64,000 bases of DNA from Eucalyptus grandis (Eukaryota; Streptophyta; Magnoliopsida; Myrtales; Myrtaceae). The position numbers and the translations under genes were made by a program. The DNA lies in the NCBI RefSeq assembly GCF_016545825.1, contig NC_052619.1, forward strand, positions 54,052,933-54,116,932. The letters run 5' to 3'. Shown here one piece after another: positions 12,060 to 24,109 of the stretch (position 1 is the stretch's first letter; each line of letters starts with the position of its first letter). Under the pieces are notes generated by a model, which was given only the letters and a program-made list of their open reading frames with translations, had not been told where the DNA came from and made no database searches.

Positions 12060-12700
12060 GTGAAACATGGAATGTTTAATTACCACAAAATAAAAAAATA
12101 CTTGCAAACAAACATCGTCTGCTGAAAAATACTTTGATTTTTAAATAATCTAGCTAACCGTATCATCAATCAATAAACAAGTTGATACCGTCTAATTTAA
12201 TTAAATGAAAAGTACGAAAGTGTCGTATACATGTGATTTTCGTTGCATCGAAATATAATCATTAGATTATGAATTGCATGAGATTGGTCGATGTGATTTT
12301 GATACGGACGCCAACAATCTAAATCCTAAGCTCCCTGTGCCTCGTTTTAACGCGGCATTAACATTAGCTACCTTTCTCAGAAAGAGAGAAAAACATAAGA
12401 CGGAACGGCGTACGGTTGATGCAAGAAGACTGGAACATCACGGGATTAGAGGGGTGTCAAAAGTCTACGAAGACTTGGACTACCAACAGTCCATTACGAA
12501 CCAGCTTTGCTCCAAGAAGAAATCACACCCATGATTCATTCATTTGGTAACTTTGTCCCTCAAAGTCATACTTCCATAAACATAGGGATTTTATCAAAAA
12601 GAAGGAAAAAAAATGTCACTAAATCACTTTGTAAAATCCAACAATGACTCATCGTTCTCCCATTCACCCGCAAAATTTATATGGTAACAAATTGATCTCC
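12060..12700. repeat. Repeated flank module (copy 3 of 3)
   Basis: Colinear with 5,320-5,960 over its whole length, ending with the ttctcccattcacccgcaaa segment near 12,655. It has no coding potential. Confidence 0.6.
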
Positions 12701-13419
12701 AATTCTCATATTCATCGATAATTTCATCACACCATTTCCTCCAATCATATGCTGTCATACGAAAAAAAAATCTTACGATATCTTTATCTCACAAAGAATT
12801 TTTCCGTCTCGGGAAAATGCTTTTAGGAAATTAAATTTCAGATAAAGGGAATCAAAAGAATTTGATTGCTTTGAAAACAAGTTTTTTTAAAAAAAAAAAA
12901 AAACTGATTTTATCATAATTGGTAATAAGTGAATCTACTAAATGCGGCTTGTATCGTTAAAAGTAACACAGAATGACTAATAAATTGGAATTGATTTCGT
13001 CTTTGTTTATTCTATAATCCATCAAAATAACAACGATTACAAAGAAATTAAGATAGAAATTTTGAAACCATACTTGTAAAATATAGATATGATCGTGCTT
13101 TGTGAATGCTGAGAATTTGAGAATTAATAAAGTATATTCATCTCACTTCGAAGGGTAGCAAGAAAATGAGGGTAACGATTCCTTCTTGCAATTCGTTTTT
13201 CTATAAGCTTATTGTTTGTAGGATTAATACAACGAAAAATCTCAAATTAGTACACCCTTGATAACACAAAAAATCTCAAACTCACATATTTGTGACAAAT
13301 TTAATATCTTTTAGTTTTTGTTATATTGAGTTAAGACTATGAAAAAATACAAACTAGTGCACATGTAACAAATAGAGAGCAAAACCCCAAACTAATACAT
13401 CCATCAATTGTCAAAATTT
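12701..13419. other. Intergenic, AT-rich
   Basis: Continuation of the module shared with 5,960-6,360, then unique AT-rich sequence. No gene seen. Confidence 0.5.
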
Positions 13420-15640
13420 GATGTATGCTTTTGTTGACTTGACTTTGAATGAATTCGCCATTTATTTGGGGGGCAAAAGTTGATTCTAATCCCAAAATTT
13501 CTGCACCACAAAGTCCACTGATTTTCCGCATTAAGAAACGTAAATAAGTATCAACTTTGGCGGGCTAGAGCAATGCTTCAGGGAATCATCCTTATCGACC
13601 AAATTTTGCAACAAAACTGGCCCACGACTCTCTCTAAATAATTCACCTAGTCCTGTGGCTTCCAAATTCAATGACCTACCCAAAAGTCATTCAAAAAGAT
13701 CTTTCCTTTTCATTTCCTTAATATTTCTATGGTGAAGGAACAAAGGTCTTTGTTAAGGCTTGCATCTAACACGAAAAGTCTCTCTTTTATTTAAAAAAGT
13801 AGAAGCAGCGGGATCCCACATGTTTTCTCTTCTTCGTGAAGCTTTTGAGCTATAATGGAGGAAACTCAATTTCAATTTGAATGGAAGGAGTATGATTATA
13901 AAAATACCCGCAACAAAACTTTTGGACTTTTGTTTTACTAAAACAAACAAAACTTTTGGACTTTTGTTTTACTAAAATAAAAGTTTAGTGGAGTAATAAT
14001 CAAAGCTAAAGCTATCGTAGAACAAATTTGATCTTCCATTGGTCTCGAATCAATGAATTTGATATTTTTCAAGAGTATTTTTTGACTCATCGAGTCAAGT
14101 GATTAATAACTTCAATCATAAATTTTCTTTTTGTCAAATTCGGATGTATGTCTAAAAAGACTTTAGAGCTTATGAATTCCGAAATGGAACAGCTTCACAT
14201 CTAGCGTGATTTCACTTTTCCTCCTTGGCTGCCCCACCATGTGCTTCCTTCATGTCGTCCTTATCAAATACCAATCGTTTAATCGACGTCCGTACCCATC
14301 GAAAATTGAAGGTCTTGCTGGTGTTGGAGCATTCACATCAATCATGCACTCCCTGCCAACTTTGAGGGCGTTAGCTGGTCAATTACGAGGAATGACCATG
14401 GCCATGGGGCTAGGGTTTTGGAGGCGTGAGCAGAGAGCAATGACAACAAGGGAAGATCGAGGATTTGGAGTAAAGGAAGAAACGTGCAAAGGTCAAGGAA
14501 GGATGTGGAAGGAGTTGCCGTGGAGTTTAAACGAAGTTTACCTAGAAAAGAAACTATATAAAAGGAAAAGATAAAAAAAATTCTAAACCTGATCGTGTTG
14601 AATATTTTGGTCTCTTCATCCAAATAAAGAGAGATCCATCATAGGCTTTCTTCTCCCGAAAAGGAGTGAGACCAAAAGTGAAATGCTAAAATCAAGGGGG
14701 AAGAATGGTAAAGTCTCGAGCGCGAAGCGGAAAAGGATAAAAGCAAAGCAATAATTTATATTTCCATTCCACTTTTCTTTTGAAGTTAAAATTGTAGCTT
14801 GTTCCTTTTGCAAGAAAGACCGTGCACAGGATTATCTCACTTCTTGAACCCTAAAAGTTGCTAAGTCCAGTTTCCTGAACCCTAAAAATTGCTAAGTTCA
14901 GATTTTTAAGTGCATCGTTGTTCAAGTAAAATACCACGTCAAATTCTCAACATCCATCTTGGACCAAACTTTCATGGAATGTATTGTCTGGTTACCCTAT
15001 AAATTTTGGATTTTGATGATATAAATATAGTGGGAATAATTGATATTGTGGTAAATATAAAGGTTGGGATGGAACTGCCCACTTGCTGTTGTCGAATTTC
15101 CCGTGCGCTCATTGCTATCACAAGCCCTCAACTTTGCGTGTCAATCCATCGGCAAGTTAACGCTTACCCGCTTGAGTCTGTCCTCTACACTTTCGTCTCT
15201 TTTTTTCTTTCCGCGTAGAGCTCATATCCTATGTCCAAGAAATTCGCGACCAGCAGAGGTCGCCAGCCTCGCACGGGTACCCGTGTGGCTGCATGCTCGC
15301 GGCGTTGGGGCTTTGACTTAATTAATTCGCTTGATTTTTTTGGGAATGGAGAGAGCCACTCGGCCCCGTTTATCATTAAAATCAATATCAGAAAAAAAAA
15401 GGATAAATAAATTCCTCGCCAAGGGGGGCATTTGGGTATTTTGGCGGCAGCAAAAAGACAGAATGCAATTGATAGGGGAGAGAGGGGAGCAGAGGAAAAG
15501 GACGTGTCGTGATCATGGTGCGCGTTCTGTCAGCTGTCGGTGGTCACATTGGGGGAGTGATGATATCGTGTGCAGTAGTGAAGCCAGGCTGCTGATAAAA
15601 AAGTTCTCCTTCTCATCTCTGGAGAGGCAATTGTGATGTG
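13420..15640. repeat. Duplicated non-coding unit, copy C
   Basis: The most complete partner of copy A, with all landmarks in order: 13,440, 13,855, 14,328, 14,985, 15,230 and 15,430. It preserves the unoccupied target site (gtcattcaaaaagatctttc, about 13,686) of the MITE present in copy B'. A 122-codon plus-strand frame at 14,206-14,574 is not open in copy A, so it is probably not coding. Confidence 0.75.
13915..13982. repeat. 34 bp tandem duplication
   Basis: Two copies of aaaacttttggacttttgtt and the following 14 bases, offset by 34 bp, inside copy C only. Copies A and B have a single unit at the matching place. Confidence 0.85.
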
Positions 15641-16545
15641 GTACGGGGATTACTCCTAGAAACAAAGATGTTCTCCATGCTTCCGAATTTGATTGCAGTA
15701 CTAACTTAACGGCATTAATCCCAATCAAACTCTTCAACTTCTATTGGCAGACCGTGTAATCATCTGCTGGGAGCCAGAAACTTGAAAGACTAGTGAGGGA
15801 AGTCATTGCCTTTTGATGGAATAGTTAAATCTATTGGAACTCGATGTGAAGTTTTAGTAGAATGGTTTGCCTTTTTTTTTTTTTTTTTTTCTCTCTCCAA
15901 GAAATTATTAGAACTAGATACAAGGATTCATTTTGCAATCTGGGGCATCATATGCAGAATTTTTGAAAACCATGTACCTAAGAAAATAACTACCATCACT
16001 GCCACAATTAGAATTTGAAATCCAAGTTAAGGATGCGCTCATTTCGAGGAAATGAGTGATTTGAAATATAATTTTTGAAAGATGATCATTTATACCGTTT
16101 GAAAAAATTATTCATTGAAAAATATTTCTATTGTCAATAACAATTTATGCCTAACTATTTTCGTAGGCGATGAAAATTTTTTTCCATCCATTTATTTTTC
16201 TGAATCATATAAGCGATCATTTTTTGAAAAATATTTTACAAATCACTCATTTTCCTTAAAACGAACGCACCTTGAGTTTGGAAAAATTTCATTATGGACT
16301 CTCGATGGTAAATTGATTAATATTCTATCTTGTAATATGAGAAACGACCTAATTTTTTTATGACATGTTCATGTATTCCACATCTCTTGTTTATGGAATT
16401 CATATACTCTTTATATACATCTGGTCTTTATCCACTTATTGGCTTAGTATTCTGAATTGATATGATAGTAGAGTTGATATAATACCAAAGTTAAGTTATG
16501 CTCCAGTGTATTTCGCTTGTGCAACCCCCTCTGTCAAATTCTACA

Positions 16546-16547
<2 letters not shown>
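15641..16547. other. Intergenic; TNL 3'-flank-like block
   Basis: The segment 15,790-15,960 (gagggaagtcattgcctttt and following) recurs at 31,465-31,620 and, decayed, at 39,490-39,630. In those places it lies beside TNL or lipase units. A T-rich tract sits at about 15,873-15,890. No gene seen. Confidence 0.5.

Positions 16548-16600
<53 letters not shown>
16548..16600. repeat. (TTA)n microsatellite
   Basis: About 17 perfect TTA units. The surrounding short open frame is produced by the repeat. Confidence 0.98.
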
Positions 16601-16601
<1 letters not shown>

Positions 16602-18119
16602 GGCGAAAAGGTTTAGAGTAGGCAAGGATTTGCACAAAAGTGTGAAGAGCGAGCTGCACCTCCAAAAACATCATCTGAAACACTTATTAGTTGAGATCCA
16701 AGAGATGTCAATATTTTGTTAATTATCCTAGTCATTGAAGAGGCTTCACCAAACTTTTGCGAGTCATTGAAGCGGAATCCGAGTTTGATTGGTGAGAATA
16801 AATCGGAGTCCCGTGCTTTTCTGGATAATGAAGAAGCTCGAAGAGCACATATTTGGAAGTGGAAGTATCAAATGGAAGTTGCTTGATGTATATGCAGTAC
16901 CAAGGCTTATTTCGAAAAGTCTCGTCCATCAACATTTGTTAGAATTGCCCAAGAGCACGTTTCCAGTGAAACCATTGAAAGCTTGAAAACTAAATTAAAA
17001 TCTGAATATAAATTATAATCTCAACCGAGAGGTAATTTTATTGGTCAGCGGAAATAGAACTGGGAGATGGAAGTTAAATGAAAACTCCATTACTCATAAA
17101 GAAAGTGGGGTAGCCTTTGATACGTTTTCAAAATATAATTTTTAAGGAAATACATTCGTAAAACTTATATTAAATTTATTATAGTTATAAAATTAGATTT
17201 GATTAATAATTAAAGTTGGGATTTGAAATTCGCATCAGTGGAATTTGGATGCTATAGAAAAACTCAAATTAAAATAATCTCGGTTAGAAATGGCGAGCAA
17301 AGTATAAAATGTGTTAAGATAAAGTAAAACGATAGTCTAATTTGAAAATTAGAAATTTGTCCTCAAACTAGTAATGGACAATCTTTTAGAGAATTTATGT
17401 CAATAAGAGAAAGCAAAGGTCCGTACGTCTTCAATGACTTACATTGACCAAATGCAGTATGATGATATAATTTGCACACTTTTGTGCTTTTGTTCGAAAC
17501 TATATATATTCAATTTAGTGTTCTCTATAAGCAATTGAATAAATCGGTAGACATTAAATAAGATAAAAAGGAGGACATTTGATATAGCTTATTTTAGTAA
17601 CAACACTGGCAATTAAATCAGCATAATCAGATCCATATATCAGAATCATCACAGTTAAAGTAGAGAAAATAGTTGCAACGAGGCATGTCATGTAGCTATT
17701 GTGATTTTGCACGGGTTTGCTAGACCCACTTGGTGTAGCGAGATTGTGAACTGTCTACTTGAATATATCATGCATTTTAAGACAGGCTATATGCGATGTG
17801 AACAAATGTTTTAAAAAAAAAATGCCAAATGATGTTGATCAAGGACTTTCCTAATATTTTAATTAATGACATGGGAGGCTCTCAACAACCGCGATTAGAA
17901 TAGCAAAGAAATCAAGGAAGCATCTTGGAATTGCCTGATGAACCTTATTTTATACTTTAGGTGTCGATAACTTGAAAGAATCCCTCCATATTATTTCACT
18001 AATGAACCTTATATTATGCATTGGGTGTTAAAAAGTGACTCCACCAAGTAACATGGAAATCAATCAAAATTTATGCCATAAAATACATGGTCAACTAACT
18101 TACTATTTAAAAAAAAAAA
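16601..18119. other. Intergenic; unrecognised frame fragments and a duplicated block
   Basis: 16,740-17,000 has two partly open plus frames that I cannot place in any family. One reads NEEARRAHIWKWKYQMEVA before a stop. The segment 17,410-17,600 (ataagataaaaaggaggaca and its surroundings) is paralogous to 40,330-40,510, just upstream of a TNL pseudogene. No gene is supported. Confidence 0.4.
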
Positions 18120-18440
18120 AATTAGCCTCTGGCCACGAGGGCATTGGAATAATTTGGCAGCAGCAAAATAGACATCCAGATGATGATGATGATCAACCGA
18201 TTCCAGAAAATAACGCGGTTTTGGCCTTTTGTGGTGTGCGTGTGCGTGTGAATCAGGCGGAGGATCAACTCACACGACCCCACCCGACGGGGCTGTTTTC
18301 CCTAAAATAGCCCCGACTCGACACCCAAACCCCAAAAGTGACACTACAATTATGTACAAGCAAGGACGCGATGCGGGCAAGTGCGCAGGGCATTCATCGC
18401 GACACAAACTTGGCCAGAAACTCCACGAAGACAAGGATTA
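18120..18440 (+). repeat. Relic of TNL upstream DNA
   Basis: 18,137-18,225 (atttggcagcagcaaaatag, then gatgatcaaccgattccaga, then ggttttggcc) matches 25,505-25,580 upstream of the intact TNL. More weakly it matches 4,212, 9,025 and 15,428. After about 18,240 it no longer follows the intact gene; it instead resembles 4,715-4,860. No TIR exon follows, so this is an orphan upstream fragment. Confidence 0.6.
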
Positions 18441-19623
18441 TTAAAGTTCGAAGGAATAATAAACGAAAGCACTCTGATTGCTCCCATCTTTTTAATATTT
18501 TATTTTAGGCATCGAAACCACTCGATTGCTCCCATCTTTTTAGAATTCCACTAGTTTATCTGGCCACGTTGGCCGTGAATGACCATTGGGGTAGCCAAGA
18601 AATGGTTTTGTGCTACTAGTCAAGCCGGTGGGTTAAGTACTTTGATAGTTGATTGATAAATGTTTCTTCTGGCCAGCATTTGATAATTTGTTATTTTGGC
18701 CATAAATGATTCAGACCGCAATTTAACATTTTAGAGAGGTTTTTCAATGAGAATTTATAAATTAACATGCTTTCAATGTTTCACATGACATATTTTACTC
18801 CATGGCAGTTCTTATTATAATTCCTAGCAAAATGCGGATTTTTTTCAATTTTGTCCAAAAAGATGTGCAATTTTACTTCATAAGCACTCGCTTTCTATCT
18901 TTTGGAGTTTGAAAGGATAAATAAGTCTAGTTTATTTACAATTATTGTTAATAAGTATACTTAAGTTCATATATCAAGTGATATGATCGGATTATAATTT
19001 AATATTTAGCAAGCGAATAGATAGATTTATGAAAATAGACTATTGCAAGCGTGAAAATCCGGATGGTTCTCATTTTCTTCTAAAAAAATCATTTTAGGAA
19101 AAAGTGAATTATCCAGATCTCTTTACCAAAAAAAAAAAAAAGAATTATCCAGATCTCTTTAACCTAATATTTCAGAGATTATTTGACTTTCCACTTGCTA
19201 TTAAAAGTGATTTTTTTAATATCATGACCTTCCAACTATATTAAGTCAATTTAAACATCGCAAGATAATGTCCACATCATACAATTGATGAATAAGTTCA
19301 ATAGATAATTTTAGAGTTTCTGCCTTGGCCCCGTGTCTGAATTATGCCATAACGGCCCTTGTCTTTTAGTTTTGGGTTTATTTCTTTCTCATTTCTTATG
19401 CGATGACTATAAGCCCATTGTAACTGTTTCCGGTCAATGAATTACCAATTTATATCTTAGCTTTGTAAGTTTAAATTATTGGGTGCGGTTCTGCTTACCA
19501 ACTTCAATTGGATAAATCTAACCATTAAAGAAATACTTACCATACTAACACAATGAGGTCTTCTAATCAACACTAGCAACACTTTTTCTTGGGGCCCACA
19601 GGAACAAGACCCCCTTTACTTAA
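18441..19623. other. Intergenic, AT-rich
   Basis: Decayed copies of the flank modules (18,500-18,650, and 18,700-18,990 like 11,580-11,900). No gene seen. Confidence 0.5.
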
Positions 19624-19631
19624 TACTTCAG

Positions 19632-20912
19632 GGGAAAAATCTCAAATAGGAATACAAAGTGGCCACATTTTTTCAAAAGAAGACTTGAGTAGAGTCTCAA
19701 ATAAGACCCCAAAGTAGTCATTTAGTCTCAAAAAATGACCTGACTTGCCGGCTGGCGAACTGATGCATTTTCAACGTGTATTCTAGCAACATGATCTAGG
19801 GTATTTTTGTCCAAAAAATATCCTCTTTTCGTTTTCCTTCTCCCATTCATCTTCTTCTTGATCTATTGTCCCTATTCATGGTCTTTTTTGTCAATGTTGA
19901 AGATAGGCATTGCCCCAATTCAACAACATTAGAAGTGGGGAAGGGTCAGCGAAGGTCTCGGGACCGGCGAGGGTTGGCCTTGCCTAGGGCCAGCGAGGGC
20001 TTGACGCCCATCGTCGGCAGTAGGCGCTAGCAATGGGCGAGGGCTTATAGGCCTTGGCCCGCCCTTACCAATGGCTGGTGAGGTGGGCGAGCCCTTACCG
20101 GCCTCGCCGAACTCACTAAGGGCGAAACCACCATGCAATGGCGTCTTCTTCTTCTTCCTCCTCTTTGTCTCCGCTTCCCTTGCATGGAGCAACTTGGACG
20201 TGCTCCTGAAGCTTAAAACCGCCTTGGTCGAGCCTCCCTCGCCACTATCAGCGACTAGGTCGACTCCTCCTCCTCCTTCTTGTTGCCACCCTTTTCGCAT
20301 TGCTCCTTCACTGGAGTCACGTGCGACGCCGACTCGTGGGTCATCTCTCTCAACATCACCTCTGTCGGCCTCTTGGGCTACATCCCACCCGAAATCAGCC
20401 TTCTCTGCAACCTCGTCAACCTCACACTCGCCACCAACAACCTCATCAAGACCCTCCTACCAAAGCTCAGTAGGCCCACCTCCCTCCGGTTCCTCAACCT
20501 CTTCGGGATCTTCCCCAGCAGAGTCCTGCGGGAGATAACCTAGCTCGAAGAACTCAACTTGGGCAACGACAAGTTCATGGGCCCGTTGTCGCCGGAGGTG
20601 GCAGGGCTAAAGAAGCTGAAGTGGCTCAATCTCGCCGGCAATTACTTCACTAACGAGATACTGGAGGTTTGCTCGAAGATGGAGAAGATGAACAGGGAAA
20701 AGGAAAACGAAAAGAGAATATTTTTTGGACAAAAATACCCTTATTAAGTCACTGGAAGACGCATTAGAAATGCATTAGTTCACCAGCCAGCGAGTTAGGT
20801 CCTTTTTTTGAGACTAAATGATTACTTCGGGTCTTTATTTGAGACGGACTCCACTTCAGGTCTTTTTTTGAGAAAAGGAAGCCACTTCGGGTCCTTATTT
20901 GAGATTTTTCCC
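19632..20912. mobile_element. Mutator-like element with gene fragment (Pack-MULE type)
   Basis: A 1,281 bp element. Its ends begin gggaaaaatctcaaata on each strand, and the inverted similarity extends about 220 bp inward (19,632-19,852 against 20,690-20,912). Shared internal marks are gtatttttgtccaaaaaata and aatgcat. Flanks are tacttcag(g) at 19,624 and tactttag(g) at 20,913. This is an 8-9 bp target duplication with one mismatch, as Mutator elements make. No transposase is present. The core carries a GC-rich tract (19,930-20,130) and a fragment of an LRR receptor kinase. Related decayed elements are at 24,892-25,481 and 52,413-53,134. Confidence 0.75.
20130..20664 (+). pseudogene. CLAVATA1-type LRR receptor kinase 5' fragment (captured)
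   Basis: The fragment begins with a Leu-rich segment followed by NLDVLLKLKTALV, like the first lines of a CLV1/BAM ectodomain. After a frameshift around 20,240-20,290 it reads HCSFTGVTCDADSWVISLNI. That is the LRR N-terminal cap with its paired-Cys pattern. Next come LRRs such as LVNLTLATNNLIK and LRFLNLFG, a stop at 20,541, and LEELNLGNDKFMGPLSPEVA followed by LKKLKWLNLAGNYF. There is no transmembrane or kinase part. The frameshift and in-frame stop make it a dead copy. Its position between the inverted ends of a Mutator-like element says it was captured from a cellular gene elsewhere. Confidence 0.75.
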
Positions 20913-20921
20913 TACTTTAGG

Positions 20922-21140
20922 ACTCGATCTCATAATATTAAATAGAAGTGAATTTAGAATTATACAACTCAAAACATAAAGATTAACAGAAGATATTTGA
21001 ACTGAGGTAGATTTTAGAAGCATAGTAATCTAAAAGATTAATTAGGCGATTATCGGCACTATATAAATAAGGAAGTAGCTTTTGCGATTGATGTGGAATC
21101 AAACTCTTAAATTTTTAGGGTTGATAGAAGTTCTATTGAA
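20922..21140. other. Intergenic spacer
   Basis: AT-rich sequence between the Mutator-like element and the SINE. Nothing recognised. Confidence 0.4.
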
Positions 21141-21156
21141 GTTCTAAATGTTATCT

Positions 21157-21361
21157 TTTTTTTTTATGCCGAGAATCCAGGCCTAGCTCACCTTATAGAA
21201 GCACAGCACCTATCAGTACCTCGGGGAGACTGGCCCAGTAACCTACCCCTGGGACACCCACTTAAGTCATGAAACCGCTCTAGGAGTTTCGAACCCCTGA
21301 CCATTTGGTCCGCAGTGATGCAAACGAGCACGACTCAACCAACGCAGCCATGCGTGGATGG
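21157..21361 (-). mobile_element. tRNA-derived SINE
   Basis: Read on the minus strand it starts with a tRNA-like head. There is an A-box-like tggttgagtcgtg and, about 45 bases on, a B-box ggttcgaaactcc. A non-tRNA body follows, and it ends in a run of A (the T run at 21,157-21,165). It is flanked by 16 bp direct repeats gttctaaatgttatct (21,141-21,156) and gttctaaacgttatct (21,362-21,377), with one mismatch. That is the mark of L1-type target-primed insertion. Confidence 0.8.
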
Positions 21362-21377
21362 GTTCTAAACGTTATCT

Positions 21378-22889
21378 AATTTTTTTTTTTTTTGGTGAAA
21401 ACGTTATCTATTTATACTAATGTAAAGCCAAAACCTTGAAACTCACGTCTACACTCAAAATATCCAGTGTACCCCTATCAAATACCATTCAAATTAATGA
21501 GTAAGATGGGGTAGAACTGTTATCCAACGGGTAGAGATGGAAAGCAATGGTTTTTTTTTTTATTATTATTCTTTTTTTTGGCAACTAGACGCATCAATAC
21601 CTAGGGGTGACCAATTTTAAGGTCAGTCAAGATTCTATCTAAAACCCAGAGCCTACCTTGCATACTCTAGAACTTAGAACCTATCATGTCATAGATTTTA
21701 AGGTGGGTTTCAAAGTTTATCTAAGTTTCACATATATTCTTAATTGCACGATTCTAGTAAACCATCATCTCTAATGATCAACATTTGCTGTTACGATTCA
21801 CTAACCACAATTTATATTTAAATACACAAAGAATATGAAACAATGACAAACTAGAAGTTTCAATCATAGATATTGTTGTAAATGAAAGCTTAAATTAGTG
21901 GTTTTAAATTACACAGTCATTGTCAGACTTCATAGAATACCATATGATTGCGTGAAGACATAGAATAAGGTTACTTGGAACCTGAAACCTACTTGTCGGA
22001 ATTAATTTCCTAATTTTTAGAACCTGAAACTTACCTTACATTCCTTGAACCCGATACCGAAATCCTAGAACCATGACTAACAAAGGAAATAGAAGAAGCA
22101 AATGACAACAAATCTAAATGTGGAAGTGGAAGTTGTGAATCCGAGCTTAATACCAGCTAGCTGCAAAAGCAAAAACTATTCAATATCCTTAATGAGACGG
22201 ATATTCTAATGCCCTAGTACTCCGTGCCGAAGGAATAAGGTCTTGATTTTACATGAGAAGTCTTTCTGCTCCTGTAAAAGAGTAGGAGTTAGACAGTGGA
22301 ACCCATTTATTTTCTCTTTTTCCCCAAGCTTTTCAGCTAAGAGAGGAAGCTCAATTTCAATAAAATCTGCAACGATGACTTCGAACTTTCGATGACTAAA
22401 GCTAAAGCCTAGTGGAGTATAATCAAAGCAAAAGTTATTTGAAAACAAATTTGATCTTTTAGTGGTCTTGATTCAAGGAGTTTGATACTTTTTAAGGTAA
22501 TTTTCATCTATCATCATGTCATCCTGATTAATAATTTCGATCTCAATGATTTTTCTTAACACTTGGAACTGTATAAAAAGATTTATGGATTTATAAGTTC
22601 TAGAATAAACGGGCTGGAGTGATGTTGCATCAAATCAATCTTAATGACCAATTGTAGCAAACGAGACCCAACTCTCTGCATGTTGGGTGCCTTGGGTTTT
22701 GTCTATTGAAGTAAGACCCCATAAATCACGCTGAAAAAGCAGCACGGTTTGATTTCAATTCAAATTCTTCATAAGTCCACGTGGACCCTTTGCATTCCAA
22801 CCACATTTTTCTAGTACAGGTACTTATTCATTAACACTCGGTACAAAAGGCTAATTCATCTATAACTGAATTGAATTATTTAGGAAATT
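21378..22889. other. Intergenic; decayed flank module
   Basis: AT-rich. 22,220-22,480 resembles the first part of the duplicated unit (for example 13,735-14,060: aagtctttctgctcctgtaa and following). 22,740-22,890 resembles intron 1 of the intact TNL (26,880-27,060), so a decayed TNL begins just upstream of the next feature. A T-rich and (ATT) tract lies at 21,551-21,580. Confidence 0.5.
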
Positions 22890-23700
22890 CATTTCACATA
22901 TGTTTGCAGTTTCTAATTTGGTCATGCCGGAACATGGTCTAGATCAAGACAATCTTTTAATTCCTTTTTTCCTTTTACCTCCAACAGACACTAGACGAGA
23001 AGGTGAGTTCACAAACAAAATTGCCCAGAAAGTTTTCACTGAGTTGAAAAAAGGCTTATCTCGCTGGAAACGAACTAATTAGGTTAGTGTCGACCAACAT
23101 GTGGACGGGATCATGGAAATAATAGGCGCTCCAACAAGTGAAACGAGATTAGTTGGATTCTGTGGGATGGGTGGCATTAGAAAGGCAACTATTGCCAAAA
23201 TCATCACAATTAGCTTTCACACAATTATGAGGATTGTCCATTTCGTACGAAAACATTCGAGAAACTGCAAAACTCAAGGGTATTGAGTTCTTGTGAAAGA
23301 TGGGAGGTCAAGCAAGCCGAAGTCCAAAGCTGTCCTCTGCTTTTGTGACCGCCTTATCATCAGATATTGTATCCTTTCTCGACTCAAGGCCTTTATTGTT
23401 TGGAGAACTTGGGAGACTTGTGGCTTCGAGACCTTCCATAGAGGGAGATATTGAAGTCTTCAACTAGGAAATTATCACAATATGGTTGAAATTCAAGGCC
23501 AATTACCTAAAGCTTTGCAAGAATTGGAGATTTTGTGCAGTGAGTCTTTTGGAAAATTGCCTCGCCGGATTTGAAAGACGATGTGGAGGCGATTTTTGAG
23601 TTAGATGCTCCGAGTCCAATCTGCGGTGGGTTTAGGCTAATTATATTGGAGTTTTTTTCGTTTGAATCACATCCTTTATAGATATGAACTACGAAAAGTT
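22890..23700 (+). pseudogene. TIR-NBS-LRR pseudogene 1 (internally deleted)
   Basis: The NB-ARC exon start is recognisable from TRREGEFTNKIAQKVF, preceded by intron-like sequence as in the intact gene at 27,103. A stop follows at 23,080, then VDGIMEIIGAPTSETRLV and a P-loop that reads GMGGIRKATIAK instead of GMGGIGKTTIAK, so the phosphate-binding Gly-Lys-Thr is ruined. After about 23,290 the sequence jumps to the end of the LRR region. It shows the ENLGDLWLRDLP-like segment and a decayed VEIQG.LP..L.EL.I cassette matching 29,500-29,960. Most of NB-ARC and the first LRRs are missing. No TIR exon is found before it, apart from the orphan upstream DNA at 18.1 kb. Confidence 0.85.
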
Positions 23701-24109
23701 GCACAGGTAAATTTTATTTGTCTAGCCTTTAACAGTATTAGTCTTACTCGCTGTTTTGCACCATTAATTTTATAAGGTAAGGGCCATGTGACTGCTCATT
23801 GAACGGGAACACGTTGTCTTTCGTTCTGTCTCCTAGTTTTGGTTTGTGATATTTATTCTCTTTGATGATTCTGCACTTCCTTAATTTACCCACCAAAGAC
23901 TAGTCAAATCAATTTTAGAGGTATTATTGCCAAGGGCCTGCCTTCTTTTTCCAATTTTACTGAGTGGAGCTTTATAGGAGATCCATGTAAATTGTTGTTT
24001 CCTGTATTGAATTTGAAGCTGGGACACCGATGCTTTGAGCAGGGCAAAATTCTACGCTAAAAAACTGGAAAATTCCCGTGTCGGTATCATTTCAAAGTTG
24101 CTGGTAATT
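23701..24109. other. Intergenic
   Basis: The segment around 23,890-24,000 (gactagtcaaatcaatttta) resembles TNL 3' flank at 33,740-33,830 and 41,940-42,020. No gene seen. Confidence 0.4.

Noticed and set aside
14206..14574. 122-codon plus-strand frame
   Set aside because: The matching position in duplicate A has stops in this frame, so there is no sign of coding constraint.
19929..20300. 123-codon minus-strand frame
   Set aside because: Opposite strand of the GC-rich core and the captured CLV1-like fragment. Its composition is that of the repeat.
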